From Alphaproteobacteria bacterium (GTDB lineage: Bacteria > Pseudomonadota > Alphaproteobacteria > Rhodobacterales > Rhodobacteraceae): a DNA stretch of 39,031 nucleotides. Of this stretch, positions 33,306 to 39,031 are shown in pieces. Location of the stretch: the NCBI GenBank assembly GCA_030424645.1, contig JAUHWP010000016.1, positions 1 through 39,031 of the forward strand. The letters run 5' to 3'. Positions within the stretch are counted from its first letter, which is position 1. Each line of letters starts with the position of its first letter. The translations under genes were made by a program, and so were the position numbers. The notes beneath the pieces are model-generated. The model ran no database searches. It saw only the letters and a list, made by a program, of their open reading frames with translations, and was not told where the DNA came from.

Positions 33306-34505
33306 ATGTCCAAGTATTTTGACGCGCTGGAAACCCGTTCGGCTGACGAACGCACGAGCGCATTGATTGATGGGCTGCGTGCGCAGATTGCCCGCGCCCG
33401 CGCTGTGGAAAGTGCCTGTCAACTGGACGGGCCTGACATTTCATCCCTGTCTGATCTGGCGAAATATCCGGTGCTGCGGAAATCGGATCTGAGCAAATGG
33501 CAAAAGCAGAACCCGCCCTTCGGCGGCTTCGCGGTCAGGAAACCGGCTCACATTTTTCAATCCCCCGGTCCGATCTACGAACCCGGTGGCGTCAGCCATG
33601 ACTGGTGGCGGATGGGGCGGTTCCTTCATGCTTGCGGGATTGGCGAAGGCGACATTGTTCAGAACTGCTTTGGCTATCATCTGACACCTGCGGGCATGAT
33701 CTTTGAGAATGGCGCACAGGCGGTGGGTGCCTCCGTGCTTCCTGCCGGTGTCGGTCAGACCGAATTGCAGGTGCGCGCAGCCGCCGATATCGGCACCACG
33801 GCTTATGCGGGCACGCCGGATTACCTGAAAATCATTCTTGACCGCGCGGATGCGGATGGTGTGGCGCTGAAGATCACCAAGGCGGCTGTCGGTGGCGGTG
33901 CGTTGTTCCCCAGCCTGCGCCAGGAATATGCGGATCGCGGGATCAACTGCCTGCAATGCTATGCCACCGCTGATCTTGGCAACATCGCCTATGAAAGCAA
34001 CGCCATGGAGGGAATGATCGTCGACGAAGGCGTGATCGTCGAGATTGTGCGCCCCGGCACCGGCGATCCGGTTGTCGAAGGCGAGGTGGGCGAGGTGGTT
34101 GTCACCACCCTGAACCCGGATTATCCGCTGATCCGTTTTGCCACGGGCGATTTGTCAGCCGTCATGCCCGGCACCAGCCCTTGTGGCCGGACCAATATGC
34201 GGATCAAGGGATGGATGGGCCGTGCCGACCAGACTGCGAAGATCAAGGGCATGTTCGTGCGCCCGGAACAGGTTGCCGATTTCGTCGCCAAGCACGCGGA
34301 AGTGTCTAAGGCTCGTGTCATCGCCACACGTGAGGGTGAAATGGACGCGATGACCGTTCAGGTTGAGGCCGATGGCGGCGATGCAGAGAACTATGCAAAA
34401 TCGGTGGCCGAAACGCTGAAATTGAAGGGTAAGATTGAACTTGTCGCACCCGGCAGTCTGCCCAACGATGGTATCGTGATCGACGACAAGCGCGTTTACG
34501 ACTGA
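33306..34505 (+). CDS. Phenylacetate-CoA ligase (PaaK)-like AMP-binding protein
   Basis: This 399-residue protein of the PaaK branch of adenylate-forming enzymes would make an aryl- or acyl-CoA from an acid, ATP and CoA. Visible parts are the N-terminal helical region, GYHLTPAGMIFENGAQAVGASVLPAG near residues 120-145, YAGTPDYLKIIL, the PLIRFATGDLSAV segment carrying the ribose-binding aspartate near residues 275-288, and the C-terminal RIKGWMGRADQTAKIKGMFVRPEQV hinge. The usual SSGTTG phosphate-binding loop is replaced by QSPGPIYEPGG near residues 85-95. ATG 33306 follows AAGAGG. It is the last gene of the Liv operon and is followed by a strong terminator. The natural substrate is unknown. 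Confidence 0.85.
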   Translation: MSKYFDALETRSADERTSALIDGLRAQIARARAVESACQLDGPDISSLSDLAKYPVLRKSDLSKWQKQNPPFGGFAVRKPAHIFQSPGPIYEPGGVSHDWWRMGRFLHACGIGEGDIVQNCFGYHLTPAGMIFENGAQAVGASVLPAGVGQTELQVRAAADIGTTAYAGTPDYLKIILDRADADGVALKITKAAVGGGALFPSLRQEYADRGINCLQCYATADLGNIAYESNAMEGMIVDEGVIVEIVRPGTGDPVVEGEVGEVVVTTLNPDYPLIRFATGDLSAVMPGTSPCGRTNMRIKGWMGRADQTAKIKGMFVRPEQVADFVAKHAEVSKARVIATREGEMDAMTVQVEADGGDAENYAKSVAETLKLKGKIELVAPGSLPNDGIVIDDKRVYD

Positions 34506-34539
34506 CGGGACCGGATGGTTTTTACGGTCCTTCAGATAC

Positions 34540-34569
34540 CTGCCGGTTTTGCGACCGGCAGGTTTTTTA
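34540..34569 (+). terminator. Rho-independent terminator of the acyl-CoA synthetase/Liv/PaaK operon
   Basis: A perfect 9-bp stem (CCTGCCGGT / ACCGGCAGG) with a 6-base loop is followed by six Ts. It is 35 bases past the PaaK-like stop codon. Confidence 0.9.
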
Positions 34570-34646
34570 CGTTGAGCGAGGCTGTTTTTCACTCACAATG
34601 AACCAAACAGGCGCTTCGGCGTTAACACTGTATGATGGAGGTGCGT

Positions 34647-36122
34647 ATGACCAATCGGTTTCAAATCATGGTGGCCGCAGCCGCAATATGCTGCGTGTCG
34701 GGCCTGGCGTTGGCCAAGGATGCGGCTTTGCTGGTCGTGCAAAGCGATTATCGCTATCTGGATGACGTTGAAGATGTCGAAGATGCCGCCATGTTAGAGC
34801 GCCGTCTGACGGCGGAGGGGTTCACGTTTTTTGACAGCCAGTCCGAACAGGCCGAGGATGTCTGGGACGTGATCTCTGACTTTCGGGCCGAGGTCGAGGA
34901 CGCGGATCGTCTGCTGGTCTTCATGTCGGGCCGGTTTGCCAACAATGGCGATGAGACCTGGCTGATCACGCGCTATGCCGAAGACCTTGATGACCTGTCC
35001 ATTGGTGGGGTCGGTGTGCCGCTGAGCGCGATTTTGCGCAGCCTGGCCGATCATCCCGGGCAGGCATTGGTTCTGCTGGCGCCGCAGGGGCAGGATACCC
35101 CCCTTGGGGTCGGGTTGACGCCGGGGATCGGAGAGTTTGATGCCCCCGAAGGTGTTGGCGTTCTGATTGGGCCGTCCGACGGGCTTGCGCGCTTCGTCGA
35201 CGAGACCGCGTTGACCCCGGATGCCAGGATGCGCAGCGTGTTGCGGGCGGATCATCCAGGCGTCGATGTGTTTGGGTCGGTTGCCGATAACTCACCCTTT
35301 ACCCGGGGCGAAATGTCAAAAGCCGAAGCTGCTGAAGTCGCCTTGGGGCTTTCGCGCGGCGAGCGGCGGGATATTCAGCGCGATTTGACCATTCTGGACC
35401 ATAATCCGGGCGGGATTGATGGGATTTTCGGCCGGGGGTCGCGCGCGGCGATTGCGGACTGGCAGGAAGCACAGGATTATGATCCAACCGGATATCTGAC
35501 CGAGCGACAGGTAAGTCTTCTTGAACTTCAGGCTTCGAAACGGGCCGAAGAGCTTGAGGAAGCCGCGCGAAAGCGGGCCGAGCAGCAGGCGCGGCAGGAC
35601 CATGCCTATTGGGAGAAAACCGGCAAGGGCAGCACCGTCAAAGGGACGCTGGCCTATCTGAAGGAATACCCGGATGGGCTGCATTCAGATCAAGCGAACG
35701 CGGCACTCGCCAAGTGGCAAAGCGGCAGCGAAGCCAATATTGGCAAGGGCGAAAGGGCTTACTGGAACAACGCCCGTTCGATAGATACCGTGCAGTCGTA
35801 TGAGAACTATCTGGACAAGTATCCGAAGGGTCACTTTGTTGACGTTGCCAAAAACAGAATTGAAGAGCTCAAGCAGGCACAGAAGCGTCAGGCCGAATGG
35901 AAAGCGCTTGCCGCTGCCGAGAAGTCGCTGTTGAAGAACGGACCGCTGAGGCTGATTGTCGAACAAAGGTTAACCGGGCAGGGGTTCAACGTCGGGCAGG
36001 TCGACGGCACCTTTAATGCGCAGACCCGCAAAGCGTTGCGCCAATATCAGAAAAGCCGTGGGCTGAATATCACAGGTTTTGTTGATCAAGTCACCTTGGC
36101 CCGATTGATGATCAATATGTGA
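34647..36122 (+). CDS. Secreted caspase-like (degenerate) and peptidoglycan-binding domain protein
   Basis: This 491-residue protein has a signal peptide (residues 1-23, ending LALAK). Residues 26-190 resemble a caspase-like fold, with repeated-strand patterns AALLVVQSDYRYL, DADRLLVFMSGRF and QALVLLAPQG. The His-Gly and the Asp-x-Cys expected at the catalytic positions are SGRF (94-97) and APQGQD (145-150), so it should not be a protease. Then come a peptidoglycan-binding repeat (IQRDLTILDHNPGGIDGIFGRGSRAAIADWQ), a charged coiled coil (SKRAEELEEAARKRAEQQARQ), two similar AYW...YL..YP.G repeats of about 40 residues, and a second peptidoglycan-binding repeat at the C-terminus. It probably sits in the periplasm on cell wall. 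The ATG at 34647 follows GGAGG; the gene stands alone after a terminator. Confidence 0.75.
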   Translation: MTNRFQIMVAAAAICCVSGLALAKDAALLVVQSDYRYLDDVEDVEDAAMLERRLTAEGFTFFDSQSEQAEDVWDVISDFRAEVEDADRLLVFMSGRFANNGDETWLITRYAEDLDDLSIGGVGVPLSAILRSLADHPGQALVLLAPQGQDTPLGVGLTPGIGEFDAPEGVGVLIGPSDGLARFVDETALTPDARMRSVLRADHPGVDVFGSVADNSPFTRGEMSKAEAAEVALGLSRGERRDIQRDLTILDHNPGGIDGIFGRGSRAAIADWQEAQDYDPTGYLTERQVSLLELQASKRAEELEEAARKRAEQQARQDHAYWEKTGKGSTVKGTLAYLKEYPDGLHSDQANAALAKWQSGSEANIGKGERAYWNNARSIDTVQSYENYLDKYPKGHFVDVAKNRIEELKQAQKRQAEWKALAAAEKSLLKNGPLRLIVEQRLTGQGFNVGQVDGTFNAQTRKALRQYQKSRGLNITGFVDQVTLARLMINM

Positions 36123-36169
36123 CGGGGTCTGCCAGCCTTCACAGGCGGTTGGATCCGACGTCTTGAAAC

Positions 36170-36192
36170 AAAAAAGCCGCCCAGTGGGCGGC
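36170..36192 (-). terminator. Rho-independent terminator of rpmJ
   Basis: On the minus strand a GCCGCCC / GGGCGGC stem with a 3-base loop (36176-36192) is followed by six Ts (36175-36170), about 25 bases after the rpmJ stop codon. Confidence 0.85.
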
Positions 36193-36217
36193 CCTTTCGA
36201 TAACGCTGCTGATGTGC

Positions 36218-36343
36218 TCAGCCCTGACGGGCTTTGAACCGGCGTTGCGTTTTGTTGATCACGTAAACGCGGCCTTTCCGGCGCACCACGCGGCAATCGC
36301 GGTGGCGGTTCTTCAGCGAGCGGAGCGAGTTGCGAACTTTCAT
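36218..36343 (-). CDS. rpmJ: 50S ribosomal protein L36 (C-minus form)
   Basis: This 41-residue basic protein begins [17 protein letters not shown] and ends [11 protein letters not shown], the alphaproteobacterial L36. It keeps only one cysteine, so it is the zinc-free version rather than the four-ligand zinc-ribbon form. GAAGGAGAAGG precedes the ATG at 36343. The gene is monocistronic, with a strong terminator directly behind it. Confidence 0.97.
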   Translation of the reverse strand: MKVRNSLRSLKNRHRDCRVVRRKGRVYVINKTQRRFKARQG

Positions 36344-36424
36344 GTTCCTTCTCCTTCAACGCGGCGCTGCGGTTGCGCCTAAGCTTCACTATGCCGTCTG
36401 ACCTTGCGGTCGTCTGGCGGTTCA

Positions 36425-36499
36425 TGGTGGGCGATACTGGGATCGAACCAGTGACCCCTTCGATGTCAACGAAGTGCTCTACCGCTGAGCTAATCGCCC
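36425..36499 (-). tRNA. tRNA-Val (anticodon GAC)
   Basis: On the minus strand the acceptor stem pairs GGGCGAT with ATCGCCC. The D-arm is GCTCAGCGGTAGAGC, the anticodon arm CTTCG-TTGACAT-CGAAG with GAC, the T-arm has GGTTCGATCCC, and an encoded CCA end follows the discriminator A. All arms pair well. Confidence 0.97.
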
Positions 36500-36535
36500 T
36501 GAAAAACTTCCTGAACCGGTCAATCGGACCAATCC

Positions 36536-36562
36536 AAAAAACGCGACGCGGGAAAACCCGCG
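36536..36562 (-). terminator. Terminator-like hairpin upstream of tRNA-Val
   Basis: On the minus strand CGCGGG-TTTT-CCCGCG is followed after TCGCG by six Ts. It lies in the gap between tRNA-Val and the N-formylglutamate amidohydrolase gene. No minus-strand gene feeds into it, so it may end a short unannotated RNA or shield the tRNA from antisense transcription. Confidence 0.3.
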
Positions 36563-36666
36563 CCGGTTCGCGGTTCTATAAAAGGAGTCGGAGCCGTGCG
36601 CAAGGCCTTTTGACGAGAGATTTTTTGCAATAAACTGGGGTGCAGGACAGGCACAAAGGGCTTCGG

Positions 36667-37527
36667 ATGTCGACACCACCATATACGCTGACATTGCCGA
36701 AGGCGCACACAACCAGTGTGGTCTTTGCGTCGCCGCACAGCGGTCGCGATTATCCGCCCGAGTTCATAGAAAACAGCGTGCTGGATGAACAGGCGGTCCG
36801 GTCGTCCGAAGATGCCTTTGTCGATCAACTTTATGCCGCCGCCCCGGACCATGGCGCACCGTTCTTGATGTCTAACACCCCGCGGGCCTATGTCGATCTG
36901 AATCGCGGACCCGAGGAACTGGACCCGGCCCTGATAAAAGGTCTGCGTCGGGTCGATCACAATCCGCGCGTGTCGTCGGGCCTGGGGGTCATTCCGCGCG
37001 TCGTTGCCGGCGGGCGCGCGATCTATCGTGGCAAGATGTCCTTGCGCGATGCGCAGATGCGGCTGACGCAGCACTGGCATCCCTATCACACGGCACTTCA
37101 ATCGCTGATCGACCGCAGCAACGCCGTGTTCGGCGAGTCGATCCTGATCGACTGCCACTCGATGCCGCACGAGGCCGTGACCAGCCTGTGCCGGGGTGCG
37201 CGCCGCTGTCCGCAGATTGTTCTGGGGGATCGCTTCGGGGCCTCTGCGGCGTCAGATATCGTTCTTCGCGTCGAGGCTGCGTTCATCCGCGCGGGGTTCG
37301 AAACCGCGCGCAACACGCCATTTTCCGGGGCCTATATGGCACAACATTACGGGCGCCCGTCGCGCAGGCAGCATGTGGTTCAGGTCGAGATTGATCGCTC
37401 GCTTTATCTAGACGAAGGAACAGTGCGCCCAAACAGCGACTTCTTCCAGGTCAAGGCACGGTTGACATCCGTCATTGCCGAGATTGCCGAGATCGGGCGC
37501 GGCGAAAACGCCCTGGCGGCCGAGTAA
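36667..37527 (+). CDS. N-formylglutamate amidohydrolase family protein
   Basis: This 286-residue metal-dependent hydrolase is of the HutG/FGase family, which releases formate and glutamate in one route of histidine breakdown. Motifs: FASPHSGRDYP near residues 20-30, NTPRAYVDLNRGPEELDP near 70-87, GVIPRVVAGGRAIYRG, ILIDCHSMPH with metal-binding residues near 160, and QVEIDRSLYLDE. ATG 36667 follows AAAGGG; an upstream ATG at 36640 adds nine residues. No other hut genes are near, so a different N-acyl amino acid substrate is possible. It ends two bases before the convergent dinB stop codon. Confidence 0.88.
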   Translation: MSTPPYTLTLPKAHTTSVVFASPHSGRDYPPEFIENSVLDEQAVRSSEDAFVDQLYAAAPDHGAPFLMSNTPRAYVDLNRGPEELDPALIKGLRRVDHNPRVSSGLGVIPRVVAGGRAIYRGKMSLRDAQMRLTQHWHPYHTALQSLIDRSNAVFGESILIDCHSMPHEAVTSLCRGARRCPQIVLGDRFGASAASDIVLRVEAAFIRAGFETARNTPFSGAYMAQHYGRPSRRQHVVQVEIDRSLYLDEGTVRPNSDFFQVKARLTSVIAEIAEIGRGENALAAE

Positions 37528-37529
37528 CC

Positions 37530-38783
37530 TTAGCGGATCGCACGCCCCTTGACGATGCTGTCATGCCCGAACCGCGCGCGAATCTTGTCAGTCGCCCGTT
37601 CCGCCGCGCGTCGCTTGGCGGCGTTCGGATCAAGCAGATCGTCGCTGAGATCGGCGTTGTCGGCAGACCCAAGATGGCTGAGACCCACACCGATCAGGCG
37701 AAACGGCCCCTTGTCGGCAACCGTGTCCAGCAGGCTGCGCGCCGTCCGATAAATCCGGTCAGCCGATTGTGTCACGTCCCCCAGATTGCTTTGCCGGCTG
37801 AGCGCCCGGAAATCGGCGCGTTTCAGCTTCAGCGACACCACCCGCCCGGCCAGGTCGCGGGCCTTGGCACGGTCCGAGACTTTTTCGGACAGGCGCCACA
37901 GATGGCCGTCCAGAAGATCGGTGTCTGACGTGTCTTCGAAAAACGTGGTTTCGTTCGAGATCGACTTGACCGGCGCATGGGCTGATACCCGGCGCTTGTC
38001 TTCGCCGCGCGCCAGATGCCAAAGCCGGTCCCCCATTCCGCCGAACCGTGCGATCAGGTCGGGCTTGTCCCAGCGCAGCAGGTCGGCAAAGGTGCGAATG
38101 CCCGCCTTTTCCAGCGCCGCCTGGCTGACGCCGCCCACGCCCCAGATCAGGCCAACCGGTTTGTCGTGAAGAAACCGGGCGGTTTCCGCCTTGCCGATCA
38201 CGGAAAACCCGCGCGGCTTGTCGAGGTCCGATGCCACCTTGGCCAGGAACTTGTTGTGGCTCAGCCCGATCGAGCCGGTCAGCCCCAATTCGTCCTGCAT
38301 CCGCTTGACCAACCGGGCCAGCATCACCGCAGGTGGCGCGCCATGCAGTTTCGCGGTGCCGGTCATGTCCAGAAACGCCTCGTCCAGCGACAGGGGTTCG
38401 ATTGAGGGGGACAGTTCGTCCATCATCGCCCGGATCTGTCTGGACACGGCGGCGTAATGGCTGCCGCGCGGGCGGATCACCACGGCATCCGGGCACAATT
38501 TCAGCGCCTGGAACATCGGCATCGCCGAGCGCACACCCCGGATACGCGCCACGTAGCAAGCGGTCGACACCACCCCGCGCTTGCCGCCGCCGATGATCAC
38601 GGGTTTGTCCGCCAGCTCCGGATTGTCGCGCTTTTCGACCGAGGCATAGAACGCATCGCAATCCATGTGCGCAATGGTCAGGTCAAACAGCTCGGGATGT
38701 GCAATCACCCGCGGGCTGCGGCAGGACGGGCAGCGGCGACCATCGGTAAATTGGGTCAGGCAGTCTCGGCACAGGGCGGGCAT
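37530..38783 (-). CDS. dinB: DNA polymerase IV (Y-family) with N-terminal zinc ribbon
   Basis: This 417-residue translesion polymerase is of the DinB/UmuC family. Polymerase motifs: HMDCDAFYASVE with catalytic Asp41, SLDEAFLDMTG with the second acidic pair, GLSHNKFLAKVASDLDKP in the palm, VGLIWGVGGVSQAALEKAGI in the thumb, and the little-finger domain after residue 290. Before the polymerase fold is a four-cysteine segment (Cys5, 8, 18, 21: CRDC and CPSC) that should bind zinc; E. coli DinB lacks it. The ATG at 38783 is the first start that keeps this ribbon; an open frame continues 67 codons upstream without family sequence. No LexA-box-like element was recognised. Confidence 0.92.
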   Translation of the reverse strand: MPALCRDCLTQFTDGRRCPSCRSPRVIAHPELFDLTIAHMDCDAFYASVEKRDNPELADKPVIIGGGKRGVVSTACYVARIRGVRSAMPMFQALKLCPDAVVIRPRGSHYAAVSRQIRAMMDELSPSIEPLSLDEAFLDMTGTAKLHGAPPAVMLARLVKRMQDELGLTGSIGLSHNKFLAKVASDLDKPRGFSVIGKAETARFLHDKPVGLIWGVGGVSQAALEKAGIRTFADLLRWDKPDLIARFGGMGDRLWHLARGEDKRRVSAHAPVKSISNETTFFEDTSDTDLLDGHLWRLSEKVSDRAKARDLAGRVVSLKLKRADFRALSRQSNLGDVTQSADRIYRTARSLLDTVADKGPFRLIGVGLSHLGSADNADLSDDLLDPNAAKRRAAERATDKIRARFGHDSIVKGRAIR

Positions 38784-38840
38784 GTGGTATGGTAACTTAT
38801 CCAGGGCGTGGCATAAACAATTGCGGACCAGAGGCAGCAC

Positions 38841-39031
38841 ATGAAATTCAGTGGAGCGAAGCTTGTGTTGCTGATCGGCGGTCGGGTGGCAACCCTGTTG
38901 CGCGACGATTTCCCCAATATCCCACATCCGGGCATGTGGGACTTCCCCGGTGGTGGCAATGACCCCGGTGAAACCCCCGAACAATGCGTGCTTCGCGAAA
39001 CATATGAGGAGCTGGGGTTGCGTCTGACCGA
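38841..39031 (+). CDS. NUDIX hydrolase, 5' part only
   Basis: The first 63 residues of a NUDIX-family protein run off the window end. After [21 protein letters not shown] the sequence GMWDFPGGG leads into the NUDIX box: Gly and Glu of GGNDPGE, then RETYEELGL. The box binds the metal that attacks nucleoside-diphosphate-linked compounds. GAGGCAG precedes the ATG. It is divergent from dinB with 57 bases between the start codons. The substrate cannot be predicted from this part. Confidence 0.88.
   Translation, partial: MKFSGAKLVLLIGGRVATLLRDDFPNIPHPGMWDFPGGGNDPGETPEQCVLRETYEELGLRLT

Noticed and set aside
1-39031. CRISPR arrays, insertion sequences, integrases, attachment sites
   Set aside because: No regularly spaced repeats, transposase or integrase reading frames, or long terminal inverted repeats were seen. 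The rearrangements at 11-14 kb have no mobile-element remnants beside them.

Overview
The window looks like a chromosomal segment of an alphaproteobacterium, most likely Rhodobacteraceae (Roseobacter group). The signs are high GC content, frequent GTG and TTG starts behind strong Shine-Dalgarno sequences, a one-cysteine 41-residue ribosomal protein L36, a DinB with an N-terminal zinc ribbon, a DUF6544 protein, and a mixture of TRAP and branched-chain-type ABC transporters. No insertion sequence, prophage or CRISPR array was found. The segment is dominated by catabolism of amino acids, C1 units and aromatic acids.

Layout. (1) 0.17-3.3 kb, minus strand: a tight operon of a histidine phosphatase, two saccharopine dehydrogenase-type enzymes (lysine/saccharopine metabolism) and a SemiSWEET-like membrane protein between them. 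(2) 3.4-7.1 kb, plus strand: a solitary molybdenum formate dehydrogenase alpha subunit and a DUF6544 protein. A perfect 16-bp palindrome lies between blocks 1 and 2. (3) 7.15-11.74 kb, minus strand: a TRAP transporter (dctP-dctQ-dctM) followed by a sulfatase. dctP carries two in-frame TAG codons. (4) 11.86-14.3 kb, plus strand: two damaged genes, a GMC oxidoreductase cut after its second signature and joined in frame to the C-terminal part of a MarR regulator, and an aldehyde dehydrogenase lacking about 62 internal residues. (5) 14.35-22.6 kb: a homoprotocatechuate (3,4-dihydroxyphenylacetate) meta-cleavage operon, with divergent hpaR and then hpaF-hpaE-hpaD-(second dioxygenase)-SSADH-hpaG-hpaH-hpaI. 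It encodes the route from homoprotocatechuate to pyruvate and succinate, except that only one HpaG-type module is present. Two evolutionarily unrelated ring-cleavage dioxygenases lie side by side. (6) 23.0-34.5 kb: a hybrid histidine kinase/response regulator pair on the minus strand, divergent from an acyl-CoA synthetase, a complete Liv-type ABC transporter (livG-H-M-K-F) and a PaaK-like CoA ligase. (7) 34.6-39 kb: a secreted caspase-like/peptidoglycan-binding protein, rpmJ, tRNA-Val(GAC), N-formylglutamate amidohydrolase, dinB and the start of a NUDIX hydrolase.

How the parts may work together (inference). A 10-bp palindrome, TAACATGTTA, occurs in both divergent control regions of the aromatic locus, dctP/GMC and hpaR/hpaF. 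This suggests that one MarR-type regulon covers the TRAP/sulfatase/oxidoreductase genes and the hpa operon. A GMC alcohol oxidase and an aldehyde dehydrogenase beside hpa genes, with no hpaBC hydroxylase in the window, would fit conversion of an aryl alcohol such as a hydroxytyrosol-type compound, perhaps taken up sulfated, to homoprotocatechuate. In this strain that upstream branch appears broken at three or four genes while the hpa operon is intact. The Liv transporter between two CoA ligases, opposite a two-component system, reads as an uptake-and-activate module for an organic acid.
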